Below are positions 1-11,682 of a stretch of DNA of 64,000 nt, piece after piece. The stretch's first letter is position 1. Every line of letters starts with the position of its first letter. The notes under the pieces are model-generated. The model had not been told where the DNA came from. It saw only the letters and a list, made by a program, of their open reading frames with translations, and did not search any database. A program made the position numbers and the translations under genes. This DNA comes from Cricetomys ansorgei (lineage: Eukaryota > Chordata > Mammalia > Rodentia > Nesomyidae): NCBI GenBank assembly GCA_026225945.1, contig JAMJFZ010001744.1, forward strand, positions 16,113-80,112. Reading direction: 5' to 3'.

Positions 1-12
1 CCTAGGTTCAGT

Positions 13-31
13 ACGCACACACTCGCGCGCG

Positions 32-73
<42 letters not shown>
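13..73. repeat. (CA)n microsatellite
   Basis: Alternating CA with a CG-interrupted start, then about 20 uninterrupted CA units. Simple sequence with no coding content. Confidence 0.95.
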
Positions 74-75
<2 letters not shown>

Positions 76-171
76 AAAGGAAAGAAGGCAGGGAGAAAAT
101 TAAATAGCAATTTAAAAAAAAATTTTAAACTCTAATCTGGTTTGAGTGTCATTTGTAACTATTATAACACC

Positions 172-300
172 AAAGGCGTAGTGTCTCACACCTTTAATCC
201 CAGACGCTGGAGGCAGGGACAGTGGCAGGCAGGTCTCTTAGTTCAAGACTAGCTTGGTCTGCATAATGAGATCCAGGCCAACCAGAAACACTATCTTTAA
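172..300 (+). repeat. B1 SINE, diverged
   Basis: Matches the B1 order: a 'cacacctttaatcccag' A/B-box region, then 'aggcaggcaggtctctt', then 'agttcaagactagcttggtct'. A TAA/TGA-rich stretch follows in place of a clean A-tail. Confidence 0.8.
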
Positions 301-673
301 TAATGATAACAATAATAATGATGACCATGATGATGAAAAAAATTCCAAAGCGGAGAGAAGTGGAGAGAAAAGCTAAGTGCCTCAGTTTTCCCCAAGTCCC
401 AGCTGGATGATAAAAACACCTCTTAAGGTGGATCTGAGGCTTGAAAGAGAATGCACAATGATGTTTCATTTACTGAATGCTGGCTGAAAACAAGAAAACT
501 GTCTACCAACTGACTTAACCCTAAGTCAGCCTTATGAAGCAGTCCTATCATTACCTATAGCAGTAGTTTTCAAGGGGCAATGACTATCATAACCTATGAA
601 GGGAAAGAGGATATTACTGGCCTCTAGTGGATAGGAGCCAGCAATGCTGCTAAATATCCTACTAAGTGCAAGA

Positions 674-679
674 CAGACA

Positions 680-713
<34 letters not shown>
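674..713. repeat. (CA)n microsatellite
   Basis: Begins as AGAC repeats and becomes a pure CA run of about 16 units. Confidence 0.95.
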
Positions 714-718
<5 letters not shown>

Positions 719-939
719 GTGTATCAACAGTGCCAACATTGAAAAATGAGAAGTTACCTTCTGAAAGACAGTTTATATGATTTACCTACTTAGAACAACA
801 CACCAAGAACCACTTACAAGTCTTTTACTTCTGTTCCTTAACAAAGTTATATTAAGAACAAGTGAAATCACTGTTCAATTCTGTGTAAACAAATAATGTG
901 ACCTAAGTAAGGATATCCGTGCTTCACTCCAAAGTGAGT

Positions 940-1058
940 TGTTTTTTTGTTTTTGAGACAGCATATTACAAAGTAACGCAGGCTGGTCTTAAAAATGTGA
1001 TCTTCCCGCCTCAGCCTCACAGGTACTGAGATACGTGCACCACCACTCCCAGGCAAGG
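940..1058 (-). repeat. B1 SINE fragment, reverse
   Basis: Begins with a T-rich block and 'gagacag' and ends in the reverse complement of the B1 head ('caccaccactcccaggc'). Old and diverged. Confidence 0.7.
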
Positions 1059-1309
1059 CAGTAATTTTGTTGTTGTTTTGGACTTTTATAATTAATTTTT
1101 TTTCTTAAGCAGAGTTTCACTATGTAGCTTTGGCACCACCATCACCCAGCAACAGTAACCTTTAATAAATATTTTGAACAAACACTTGCACCATGAAAAA
1201 GAATGATAGTTTTACTATAACTGCTTCATGAAAATGATTGAACGAGCTTTAAAAGTACGAAGAACTGAACTAACTTTCCTACCTTCTTTTTGTTGCTGTT
1301 ATTTATTTA

Positions 1310-1590
1310 TTTAGGTTTTTTTTTTCAAGAAAGGACTTCTCTGTTGTAACTCTGGCTGTCCTGGAACTGACTCTGTAGACCAGGCTGGCCTAGATCGAAC
1401 TCACAGCGAGTCTCCTGCCTCTGCCTCCCAAGTGCTGGGATTAAAGTCATTCACCACCATCACCAGCTTTTTTTTTTAAAGACAGGGTGTTGCTCTGTAG
1501 CCCAGGGTATGCTAGCCTGAAATTTAAGGCAATCTCCTGCCTCGGTCTCCAATTGTGCTAGGATTATAATCACGAGTCACCGTGACTCGT
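1310..1590 (-). repeat. Two adjacent B1 SINEs, reverse
   Basis: The first copy (about 1318-1468) is well preserved, with 'actctgtagaccaggctggc' and 'cccaagtgctgggattaaag'. A second, older copy follows from about 1470 to 1585. Each starts in a T-run, the reversed A-tail. Confidence 0.85.
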
Positions 1591-1633
1591 AAGACCCAAA
1601 CGCTTAAAATTACAAAACAACATGCATCAGCAT

Positions 1634-1708
1634 GGGCTAGAGATATAACTCACCTGCCAAGCACAAGCAAGGCCTGATTCATCCACTGCACTGTGGAAAA
1701 AAAAAAGA
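1634..1708 (+). repeat. ID-type SINE
   Basis: A short tRNA-derived SINE: 'gggctagagatataactca', then 'gccaagcacaagcaaggcc', then an A10 tail. Its tail ends about 30 bp from the exon-like block at 1737-1943. Confidence 0.7.
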
Positions 1709-1736
1709 TAACAGTATCTCAGTGCCTTGTGCTTTC

Positions 1737-1943
1737 CTTATCTAGTGGATCCTCGTATGTCTTTCTCATCTGAATAAGTACATCATATGCCTGCTGGAGC
1801 GCTCTGACCTTAGTGTGAGAACCTCTAACATAGGCTGTGAGACAGATAAACCACACACTGTAACAATGACTGAACAGACACTTGGCCCATTGTGGTGGAT
1901 TAGTATAACATCTCTTTGCCAACTTATGAGCTGTTTTTATCTC
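1737..1943 (-). pseudogene. DENND4C-like exon, PPR-side region
   Basis: A 207-nt block, 69 codons, open throughout on the minus strand. It begins [12 protein letters not shown] after a good acceptor (pyrimidine-rich, then TATAG at 1944-1948) and contains WFICL and [12 protein letters not shown], as in the segment after the DENN module. Several residues that I expect to be conserved differ (LTAYV where the family has LPAYV). The expected donor directly after codon 69 reads GAAAGC, not GTAAGC, one base from consensus. The frame then stops within five codons. This is probably a decayed exon of the duplicated copy. Confidence 0.72.
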
Positions 1944-2544
1944 CTATAAAGAGAATAAATAAAATATCATTGTAGTCATTAAAATCCATGTGAATGAAGA
2001 AGAGAAAAAGAAAAGGTAAGCTTTGTAAACTTAGACTTTAAAAATTAAGCATTTTATAGTCTTACCTGTGTGCCACATGGTTCCATGAACTTTGATTTCT
2101 AGCCCAGCTTCTTAAACTGTGAAGCATAACCCCAAATGGAGTTGTGTAAGTGAATGTGAGAGCCAAGAATTACAGCAATGGTAAAAAGTCTGAGTACACT
2201 GTGGCCAAAGGTAACTCAAAGTCAGACATGTAAAGATTCCAAGGTGTTTCTGAGTGCTCACTCTGCTCCATCACATCTGCATTGAACACGTATCGCCACA
2301 TCACAAACGCTGACAGACACTGCCTGAAATGCCCATACTCTTATTCAGTACAACCGAATGTCCGGAATCCAGTGTTTTCACAACACGTGTAGTTCCTTGC
2401 TCTTCATAATGGCCTAATTGTAGAAAAAACTATTTCCCTATCACTACCCCTCAGTATGTAATATCAAGGAAGGGTTTGGTACACCAGCTCGTGTTTGTAT
2501 GCCTGCATGTGGAATGAGGATGAGGCCACTAACCCTCAGGTGTC

Positions 2545-2765
2545 AGTCCTCATGTATTAGTCACCCTGCTTTTTCGTTTGTTTCGTTTCTTTGGTAGGCT
2601 CTCCCACTGACGTGGGCCTCTCTGATTAGACAAGACTGGATACCCATAAGCCCTGGGGACCCTCTTGTCTCTGCAATGACAGTGGGCACTACCTCATCTG
2701 GTTCTTGCATGTGGGCTCTGAGGCCAGAACTCAGGTCCTCATGCTTGTGCACTGAGCACTGACTG
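2545..2765 (-). repeat. Old rodent interspersed repeat (B2/B4-like), reverse
   Basis: Contains 'ccctggggaccctcttgtctctgc' style text broken by a 'catgtgggctctgaggccagaactcaggtcctcatgcttg' arm, typical of old rodent SINE composites. I cannot name the subfamily. Confidence 0.45.
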
Positions 2766-3357
2766 ACTGAGTTACATGGTGCTTTGGTTTTGGACTGTAT
2801 TACATTAGAATGCTGTCTTGTATGGGCTGCTCACTTGAGTTTTATTTTTAAAAAGTCATTCAACGATTAGGACAGAATTTCCAATAACTTCTAGGCTGGT
2901 CCTAAACATACTTTTGTTATTTTGTACTATACGTTTATGCAAAGTGGCACTGTCAGCACTAAAGTATAAAAGTATAAAGTACCGATCAACTCTGAAAAAC
3001 ATTGAATATGCTATATATCCTGCAATATCAAAGATTCAGTCAAGGTTTAATTCTTCATGTAAAAACAAGATCATCTCATTAGTATGCAAATTCGATTTGA
3101 TTGTTGATGTCAAGTAATTACATATTACACACATAAATATAACACACGCACACACAAGAATTACTTTAGAATATTTTTTTATGATACTTAGGATCATGTA
3201 ACAATTTCTTATGTGAAAAGCAGTCATAAGTGAAAATAGTTTAAGAAACCTTGGTTTACAGTGATATTTTACACTATTCTGCAACTATCTGTTGGCAACT
3301 GTTGGATTCTAAAGGACTAGACATTCCTTAAGAGCAAACGCTATCCATCTTTAACGT

Positions 3358-3421
3358 CTGATCTTCCTGCCTCTACCTCCCAAATGCTGGGATTATAGGC
3401 ATGCACCTTGGTGTCTGGCTC
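3358..3421 (-). repeat. B1 SINE fragment, reverse
   Basis: Only the left part of a reversed B1 remains ('ctcccaaatgctgggattat'). Confidence 0.7.
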
Positions 3422-3441
3422 TCTTAATTATTTTTTAGCAC

Positions 3442-3510
3442 ACATGCGAGAGAGAGAGAAAGAGAGAGAGACACAGAGAGAGAGAGCTAGAGAGAGTGTG
3501 TGTGTGTAAA
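3442..3510. repeat. (GA)n/(GT)n simple repeat
   Basis: Purine-rich GA units interrupted by AC and CT, ending in a short GT run. Confidence 0.85.
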
Positions 3511-4463
3511 ATGGGTGCATGCATGGCCCATGGCTCACGTGCAGGGGTCAGAGAACGGCCTATGGAACCATTCGTTCCTTCCACCTTTAGATGTGCTCTG
3601 GGGGTGATCTCAGGTCACCAGGCTTGCACAGCAGAGCCTTCCTTTCACCAGCCCTCCTCTAGTCTTTAGAAGCAATATTTTTCTCATTCTTCTCTCTACC
3701 AACAATAAAGATGCCCTAGGTTATCCCTGCCAAGATTTGCACCTAATTCTCCCTCCTGAATTTATTATCTATATTGATTCTCCTACTGAGTAGGTCTTTA
3801 AAAAATAACTGGTCCAAAGCTAGACATTGTGGTTTAAAAACGTAACCCTAGTACTCAGAAGGCCAAGGCAGAAGAATTGCCAGCATTTCAGTTCATGCTG
3901 AAGAACAGTGTATAAAAGAAGCGATGCTAATGCAGCTCAGCATAGCTCATTCTTTTATCCCTAATTCAGATCTCCAGTAAGGTAAAATGTCTAGGCTGTC
4001 CTGTGTTAACTCTCTGATGTAGTACTGGCTACACTGTATGTAAGACACAAAGGAAACACAAACCAAAGCTACAGTGTCACAAATATGAGGTATCACTTCA
4101 TATTCACCAGGTGGTGAATTTTAAAATTTTAAAAAAAATTTTAAAAAGTAATTTTTAAAAAGCAAATCACAAGAACTGAGAAGGCTATTGTAAAATCAGA
4201 ATCCTTGAACAATGTTATTGGAAATGTAAAATGGCACAGTCATTCTGGAAAAAAAGCTTAATATTTCCTCAAAAGATTAAATAGAGAATTACTACACAAT
4301 AAATACAGCAACTCTTCCTAGATATGAAACATAAAATCCACTTGGCAACCACACACAAAACAGCAACGTCAACCGCTATGGGCATGCAATGGAGGATCAT
4401 CAGTCAAAATGAAGCATTATGCGTACTGGAGGATGAACAGACCTTGGAAAGGTTATACAATGT

Positions 4464-4640
4464 CAGTGCTTCTCAGCTGTTCTGATCGTGTGACCCTTTA
4501 ACTGTTGACTCGTGTTGTGGTGACCCCCATCCATAGAATTATGTTTGCTACTGTTATGAATCATAATATAAATATCCGATATACAGACATATCACATCTG
4601 TAGAGACAGAAAATTGATTAGTTGTTGCAGAGGGTAGTGG
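4464..4640 (-). repeat. URR1-like hAT DNA transposon remnant
   Basis: Starts 'cagtgcttctcagctgttct' and continues 'gtgtgaccctttaactg' and 'ttgtggtgaccccc', the order of the rodent URR1 hAT non-autonomous element. The right end is worn. The same family is found inside every monomer of the 53-64 kb array. Confidence 0.6.
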
Positions 4641-4844
4641 GTAAAAGGGTGTGGGGGTTATGGCTAAAAGATGCGAGCTTTTCTTCTGGAGTTATTTGTA
4701 TCTCTTAAACTAACAGAGGTGGTGGTTGCACAACCCTGAAAATACATTACAAGTCCTGGAGTGGGAGAGATGCTACAGAATTATACATACTTTAAGTGGA
4801 TAAACTGTGTGGTAAATGAGTTCTATCACAATAAAGTTATATAT

Positions 4845-4985
4845 ATGCTGGTCTCAAACTCAGAGATCCGCCTGCCTCTGCCTCTGCCTCTGCCTCTGCC
4901 TCTGCCTCTGCCTCTGCCTCTGCCTCTGCCTCTGCCTCTGCTTCTACCTCCAGAGTGCATATACCACCACCATTTGGCTAAGTTA
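4845..4985 (-). repeat. B1 SINE with (TGCCTC)n expansion, reverse
   Basis: A reversed B1 whose 'cctgcctctgcctcc' segment has grown into about 12 tandem hexamers (about 4869-4941). Open frames here encode only PL/LC dipeptide repeats and are artefacts of the hexamer. Confidence 0.85.
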
Positions 4986-5003
4986 TATACTTTTTATTTT
5001 ATT

Positions 5004-5152
5004 TCTTTTAAGTTTTCAGACAGGGTCTCACTATGTAGTGCTGCCTTGCCTGGAACTCACTCTATAGACCAGGCTGAGCTCAAACTCTTAGTAATTCTCC
5101 TGTCTTTGCTCCTGAGTGCTGGGATCAAAAGTGTGTGCCACCAGGTCCAACA
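5004..5152 (-). repeat. B1 SINE, reverse
   Basis: Has 'gacagggtctcactatgta', 'ctctatagaccaggctg' and 'gagtgctgggatcaaaag'. Directly follows the hexamer-expanded B1. Confidence 0.85.
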
Positions 5153-5361
5153 ATATAGTTTTCTCAAGGTATGTTTGGTATAAGACTTCTCTTAAATGTA
5201 AATGAATGTTTAAACTTTAGTTTCTGTATCAAGTAGGGTACACTAAATGGAGTTAAAATCATGCAACCATACAGGGCCTTCAAATGGCTGCTGAGGCTTC
5301 TATACTACAAGCTGCATGCCACATGCACATTTTATATTTTCAATGATAAAGCGTATCTGAC

Positions 5362-5494
5362 CTGTTTGGTCCTTTTAGCCACGAGAGCAAGGCTGTTTGT
5401 GATTCTGCTCCCCGGAGAATGTCTGCTGAAGCACAGTTTTGGCTCCTGTGGGCTATCAAAGAGCTGAAGATCCAGTCTCAGAAAGCGCTTGTTA
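5362..5494 (-). pseudogene. DENND4C-like exon, linker between DENN and PPR parts
   Basis: A 133-nt block on the minus strand (one base plus 44 codons, no stop). Its end reads LVAKRTKQ, just before a GT donor (GTCAGA, weak), and the middle reads KLCFSRH. In the DENND4C order as I recall it, this joins directly to EIKTAHKL, which is how the block at 1737-1943 begins. The upstream acceptor is a good pyrimidine run ending in TTTAG at 5495-5499. This exon alone shows no disabling change. Its loss of function is inferred from its partners. Confidence 0.7.
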
Positions 5495-6486
5495 CTAAAT
5501 AAAAGCAAAAGATAGAACTGCCTATTTAAAATCCATAAAATTCTTTAATCACTCAGTATTTAGGTAAATATTCTAAACTTCAAGTGTTATCCAATAATAT
5601 TCTTTAAAACTCTTTACAGTTTGTTTCAAAGTATGAGAAAACACAGCTAGAAGATACAGGATGTTCTATCTAGAAACTCTAGAAGCTCTAGAAATGCCTA
5701 CCTATTTGTTATTTTCAACCAGTTTCTTAAAAAAAATCCCTGACATCTTACTTAAAAAGAGTTCATAACTCTTTCAATAAAATCCATACATTCAAGGGTG
5801 ATTTTATTTAAAAATCAGTATAATTTATAATCAAGTTTTTCTTTTAAGTTTAGTTTATACCAGTATTTAAAAGAAAAAAAATAGTCTTTTAATTTAAAGA
5901 TTCATCATGGTTTAACCACTTCTTTATACTGCTGAGTACTTTTTAGTTACTTCAGAATATTGTCGATTGGCTGTCTTTGTATGCATCTCCTTGTAAACAC
6001 TTTCAATTTCTTAGAATGAATAGAAGCTACAGTGTTTCTCAGGAAAACTGAACTTCCTAACACATGCTCCACAGCACAGTGCAGTCCTGCCGCTCCTGTT
6101 AACAGTCTGGTGTGCATTTCTTTGAATGCTAGAAAAACCGAGTGTTTTTCATAAGACTGACTCTCCTTGGAAACTTGTCTACTGACTGTCTTTGGGAAAT
6201 TTTCTTCTCAGAAAGACTGCCTTTCCCTACTTGATTGTAAGTTAATGGGTCAATACCAAAAGCCTCAATCACACATATTTAAGTCAAAGTAAAATGAATC
6301 CCACAGCATGAAATTAATCTTATTCATTAATTATCAAATTAATCAAATGCTTAAGACACTTAAGTGCAGGTATAGCTTCAATTCTCATTTAGCTCTGCTG
6401 AGATTATAGTCTTTTCACAAAGGTTCTTCACTTTTTCTTAGAAAATTACTGTAGAAATATAGCCTTTAAAAATACATATATATATA

Positions 6487-6649
6487 TGGCCAGACGGTGG
6501 CTCACACTTTTAATCCCAGCACTTGAGAGGCAGAGGCAGGCAGATCTCTGAGTTCTGAGCTCAGGACTAGCCTGGTCTACAGAGCAAGTTCCTGGACAGC
6601 CAGAGCTACATAGAAAGACCCTGTCTCAAAAAACTGAAACAGAAAAAAA
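6487..6649 (+). repeat. B1 SINE
   Basis: Near full length: 'ggtggctcacacttttaatc', 'gaggcagaggcaggcagatc', 'gaccctgtctcaaaaaa', then an A-rich tail. Preceded by a short (AT)n. Confidence 0.92.
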
Positions 6650-7049
6650 ATCTTCTAGACTCTACAACTCTTAAGCCAATGGCTAATATTTAACGGGTCA
6701 AGTTTCTTCCTCTATCAGACCATCATATGTTTTATCAGACAAGCTAAAAATTTCTGTGCAGTTCAAGTTCAACCACGTGGCTAGTGGTCCATTGTTTTAC
6801 TGAGGTCAGCAGCCTCCCCTTCAGTGACTGAAGACCCAGTACTTATTCAAGTCTTCTCACTCCCACCCTCATCACTGTTAGCCACTTCTGGGGTCTGGAT
6901 ATGAAGTATTACATGAAATGGCTCACATTTTGAGGCCTCATCCACAGCTGGTGGCAAACTGAGAGGTGACTGGATCATTCGCCAATGGTTTAGCCCATTT
7001 AGTTCATATTTCATATGATATATCAGTAGGTGACTAGAGGCACTTTTGT

Positions 7050-7070
7050 CTTAAGATTTATTTGAAGTGT

Positions 7071-7121
<51 letters not shown>

Positions 7122-7275
7122 ACCTGTGTGCAGGCATCCTAGGAGGCCAGAAGAAGATGCTGGATCCCTGGAACTGGAGTTAAATGCAGGGAGTTGTCAA
7201 ACATGGGTGCTGAGAAACAAACTCAGGTTTTCTGCAAGCTCAGTTTGCTCTCTTAACTGCAAAGCCATCTCTCCA
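7050..7275 (-). repeat. B2 SINE, reverse, with (GT)n expansion
   Basis: Reversed B2: 'aagatttatttgaa' tail, a (GT) run at about 7067-7118, 'ggaactggagttaaatgcag', and the reversed head 'aagccatctctcca'. Confidence 0.85.
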
Positions 7276-7386
7276 TTTTTGGGTCAGGGTCTCACTGTGC
7301 AGCATTGGCTGCCCTTGAACTCACAGTGATTTGCCTTCCTATGCCTCTTGCACGCTGGGTTTAAAGGCATGTACCACCAAGCCCAT
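7276..7386 (-). repeat. B1 SINE, reverse
   Basis: 'cagggtctcactgtgcagc' through 'ggcatgtaccaccaagcc', abutting the B2 head at 7275. Confidence 0.8.
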
Positions 7387-8584
7387 TCTATTTAATCTTA
7401 AAGATTGACATTTTAACTATCTGAAATAGACCTCCATACAACATCTTTTAAAATATGGCTTTTAGAGCACTTTTTCGGGTCTGTCTTTTTTGATGCCTTA
7501 GGGAATTTGGTATTACACATTCCCACCCCCTTGACTTATTCACCAATAGATAAGTTATTAAATAAAATAAAAATAAATTATGGGGGGAAGTGGTGAGAGA
7601 GGGAGGAGAAAAAAAGGAGGGAAGGAAGAAGTAGGGGCATGGGCCATGTTTGGTGCTTTGTGCCAACATTTCTGAACTGAAATTGTCAATAATCAAGCCT
7701 CCAGACCTGTGCTGTTTATTTCAGTAACTATAGGTGGTGATACACCACCTTAAAGGTACTAACGGAACTGTCCTGTAAGCTATAAACACATAATGCATCT
7801 CAAAGACAATATGAAAATAAGGGATATAAGGATATTTCATCAGTAATTAAAATTGTTTTGTTCTACGTTGAAATGAAACTGTTTTTGGTATGTTAGAGAA
7901 AATACAGCTATAATTAACTTTCCTTAGTTGTTAACACTTTGATTGTGGCTACTAGAATTTTAAAACTATATGTGTGGCTCACTCACATGGAATTTCTACT
8001 GGGCAAAGTGGCTCTTGAAACAATCAAAGATTTCCAAGAAATAGACAAGATGCGAATGTTAAATACAACACAATGAGGTAGCAGCTCATACATGTTAAGT
8101 GTGGGGAATTCTAAAGGTAACAACAGCGACAGGGTAAATGATAGCCTGTTCACATTGTACTTTCAATGAAACGGAGAGGAAGGGAATGGACGGGGTAAAT
8201 AAAATTGCTCGAGTTAAAGGACAGCCATGTGAAGGTATAGCATATGTGTCTGCATAAAAAGTTGAGGCAAAGCCACTACCCGATTCCCATCCATTCTTCA
8301 CGTTGTTAAGTCTTCTGAAAAGATCTGTTACCAAGTTAGCCCCCTCATCTAATCAACACTATAATACCTGTAGTACTTTTGTTGTCTAATGTCTAGTTCC
8401 CTAGAACAAGTGCTGTACTGTTTACATAAAACCTCAGATAATGTCACTCTCAGAGACAGGAGAAGAATAAGTTAGTCAGTGACCCAATACTGTCCATAGA
8501 AGTCAATATTCTTAGGCTGTTATTTAAGACTACCAGTAACCTGAATATAATCTTAAATTTGATTTTCCATCTCATCTTTTTTAA

Positions 8585-8760
8585 AATAATTCATTTTTAT
8601 TTTATGTGCATGTATGTTTTGCCTGCATGTGTATCTGTTCAAAGGTGTTGAATCCTCTAGACCTGGAGTTACAGACAGTTGTGAGCTGCCATGTGGGTGC
8701 CGGGAGTTGAACTCAGGACCTGCCAGTGCTCTTAACCACTGAGCCAACTCTCCAGCCCCA
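8585..8760 (-). repeat. B2 SINE, reverse
   Basis: Full reversed B2, from 'tttatgtgcatgtatgtttt' through 'tcttaaccactgagccaac' to 'tctccagcccc'. Confidence 0.9.
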
Positions 8761-8814
8761 TAATCTTTTAACATTTAATTTTTGGGGGGAGAGGGGACAA
8801 ACATATTTTTATGA

Positions 8815-9100
8815 GTTGGACTGCATTAAAAAAAATTACGCTAAAGTCCTAACCCCTATTACTTCAAATATGCAAACATTTGGAAACAAAGTCTTTAAAA
8901 TCAGTTACAGACTTAAAATGAAGTGACTGGATGGGCCCTGCTCTGATATGATTGGTGTCCCATGAGAGGAAATTTAGAACCAAAGTGGTAAAAAATAGCC
9001 ATATGTAGGCCAAGAAGAGAGGCCTCAGAAGAAACCTTGATCTCAGTCTAGCTTCCAAACTGTCAAAAAATAAACCAGCCTCTGGTACTTTCCTACTGCA
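8815..9100 (+). repeat. Mammalian MaLR-type LTR relic
   Basis: Shows in order 'aaagtcctaacccctattac', 'gatatgattggtgtcccat', 'gccaagaagagaggcctcag' and a late AATAAA-like 'aaaataaaccagcctctgg'. This is the order of old ERVL-MaLR LTRs. Heavily diverged. Confidence 0.6.
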
Positions 9101-9407
9101 GCCCCAGAGGAATCTGAGGGTTCCTGTTTTACCACCAATGGTGTGACATAAATTACCATAAATACTTAAGGCACTTTTACTAGCTGCTCTCCAGACTCCT
9201 ACTCATTCTGCACTGCTACTACAAAACACCATCATTTCATATTAGATAGGAGGGCCTTAGTCTTCATAAAGTCTTTAGAAATGGCCAAGAAGAAATTCAA
9301 ACTCAGATGTGACTTTTAATTCCAATGGAGTACTACAAAATACTTTCAGTTATTTTCTATTTTATAAAGAAGTCTTCCAAAATTACCCATTTGAAAGAAT
9401 GCTTCCA

Positions 9408-9590
9408 GTTGGGCATGGTGGCATACACCTTTAATCACAGGCAGGTGAATCTCTGTGAGTTCAAGGTCTGCCTGGTCTACTGAGTGAGTTCCAGGACAGT
9501 TAGGACTACATAGAGAAACCCTGTCTCAAAAAATAGAGAGAGACAAGGAGAGAGAGAAAGAGAGAAAGGAAAGGAGGGAGGGAGAGAGAA
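9408..9590 (+). repeat. B1 SINE with (GA)n tail
   Basis: 'gttgggcatggtggcataca' through 'gaaaccctgtctcaaaaaa'. The tail has become a GAGA/GAAA run (about 9533-9590). Confidence 0.88.
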
Positions 9591-9905
9591 GGCTTCCTTT
9601 TTAATGAGTTCTTAAAACATCAGAATTATTGACTGTATAAAATCCCTTTCCTTGACTATATGTTCTATCTTCTTAAGATTAAAGTACTTCCTTCTTAGTA
9701 TTCCACAGAGGCAGATTTTATATTGCTTTGCATCCCTATAAACTAGTCAGACTCAGACTCAGTATGAGAAGACTAAATACATAACTGGCCAGTCAGTCTG
9801 AAAGCATGAATTCTAAAGGCAAAGGAAAAATGCAGATCTTAGAGGTTTTTTTTGAAAAGGTGAATGCCAGGTAAAACGCCAGAACAGACTTTTTAGATGA
9901 CTATA

Positions 9906-9908
9906 TGA

Positions 9909-9966
<58 letters not shown>
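9906..9966. repeat. (TA)n(CA)n(TA)n compound microsatellite
   Basis: TA run, then about 10 CA units, then a TA run. The two TA blocks can pair with each other around the CA centre. Confidence 0.9.
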
Positions 9967-10466
9967 GAATATATTTTTATATGAATATTCATGTAAGATG
10001 CAAGGCCCAAACAACACAAATGAGTAGCCCAGTAACAGTAAAAATGTGATCACTAAAACAATGTATGTTTCCTTGGGAACAAAGGTACAGTTTTCAAAAT
10101 TAATAAAAACTAGTAACTTCAGTCTGGAAAATATTTGCTGAGGGATCTTTTAAAGAAACAAACTGCAGAACCGAGGGAAGAAAGACCAGTCCCAGGTGTC
10201 TTCAGAGATGACATCATATGGGACTGTGAACATATAAACTACAATGGACTCTACAATTTAATACCTGCGGTTTTAGATTTTTCAGGAAAAATAATGGGGT
10301 ATAAAATTTTGAAATTCTCTACTAATAGAGCAAGGTTACAAATCATGGACATTCTTACATTTAAATATGAATTTCTAGGAATGTAGCAAATATGTATGAG
10401 GTAGCAACACTAAAATGAAACACATTTTCCTTCAATGAAGATAATTGTGATTTCACTGACACTCAC

Positions 10467-10675
10467 CCTGTCGATCAAACAATGAATCCGCAGCTGTAGC
10501 TTTATTTGAAGGTGCTTCTGAGGTATGATCTATACCCTTTAAAAACAGATGCCATAAATCGCAAAAAAGTCTCTTGAATTTCCATCTCAAGTTGTGTCAT
10601 GTTGTTTTTGCCAAGAGAAATCTGCTTCAATTGGAGTTATCTCAATTGCTGAACTTTCCTGAGTTTTTCAGTGAA
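10467..10675 (-). pseudogene. DENND4C-like exon, dDENN region, frameshifted
   Basis: A 209-nt minus-strand block between an acceptor (CTTCCTTCATCAG, ending at 10676) and an intact GTGAGT donor (10461-10466). It reads in three successive frames: first [20 protein letters not shown], then [13 protein letters not shown] and FKGYRSYLR, then [14 protein letters not shown]. The first frame shift is a one-base gain near 10601-10606. The second fits loss of about 11 bases near 10518-10521. An in-frame TGA lies three codons from the start (about 10668-10670). The order matches the end of the DENN module of DENND4C. This is the clearest evidence that the copy is a pseudogene. Confidence 0.78.
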
Positions 10676-10786
10676 CTGATGAAGGAAGTAAAAACAAAAC
10701 AAGCATTAATATGTAATATCTGTTTACAAAATGAGTGAACAATGAGAAAATAGTAAAAGAAAAAAGGTCTACAATTTTTGGGTTTT

Positions 10787-11060
10787 TTTGTTGAGACAGG
10801 GTTTCTCTGTTGTAAACTCTGGCTGTCCTGGAACTCACTCTGTAGACCAAGCTGGCCTCAAACTCACAGAGATCTGCCTGCCTCTGCCTCCCAAGTGCTG
10901 GGATTAAAGGTGTGTGCCACTGCCCAGCTTCTTTTTCTTTTTTGAGACAGTCTCACTATACTCTAGCTGGCTAGAGTACCCTAGGCTGGCTGTCTCAATA
11001 TCTTGCTGCCCCAACCTTAAGTGCTGAGGTTACTCAGCAACAGCTGCAACCAGCCCAGAT
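10787..11060 (-). repeat. B1 SINE pair, reverse
   Basis: A well-kept reversed B1 (about 10787-10930, 'gagacagggtttctctgttg') followed by a diverged second copy to about 11060. Confidence 0.85.
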
Positions 11061-11399
11061 AAATGAGATCCAATCTCAAAAACCCTAAACAAAAACCCCA
11101 AAACCAACCAAACAAACAATCAGGCTAGGCATGTATGTCAGTTAGTAGGGTGTTTACCTAGCTCAGGGTCCAATCCCCAACACTACACAACTGGACATGT
11201 GACTTACACCTCCAACCCTAACACTGGGAAGTAGAGACAAAAGGATCAGGAATTTGAAGACATCTTTAGTTCTCAGGACAAAGGGTAGCAAGAAGGGCAG
11301 AGTACAGAGAAGATGCTAAAAAATGCTATTACATAATAACTCATTAAGCAGAAGTTAACAGTTATCTTATTTTAATTATCTTATCTTATTCTCTCATTT

Positions 11400-11490
11400 A
11401 AAATATTTCTGTAGGCAGAGGCAGAAAGAAAAGGATCACAAGTTCCAGGCCAACTTGGGCTATGTAGCAAAGACACTGTCTCAAAACAAC
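11400..11490 (+). repeat. B1 SINE fragment
   Basis: 'ggcagaggcagaaagaaaag' through 'agacactgtctcaaaac'. Only the 3' half remains. Confidence 0.7.
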
Positions 11491-11492
11491 AA

Positions 11493-11628
11493 AGAGGAGT
11501 TAGAGAGATGGGTGGGTGGTTAAGAGTATGCACTGTTCTTATCCGGCACCAACCACTCACACTAGGCTGTGTATAGCTGCTAGATATGACACACTCTTCT
11601 GGGCTCCATGGGAACCCACATATGCATA

Positions 11629-11682
<54 letters not shown>

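Noticed and set aside
2040..2130. GTAAGA donor and CAG acceptor around a short minus-strand block
   Set aside because: First taken as the exon before 1737-1943, but it has a stop, and 5362-5494 fits that position much better.
4761..5183. 140-codon plus-strand frame
   Set aside because: Made of (TGCCTC)n and two reversed B1s; its translation is a PL repeat.
10135..10386. 83-codon plus-strand frame with ordinary composition
   Set aside because: No family motif or splice context, and it lies opposite to the nearby DENND4C-like exon. It may be part of an old repeat.
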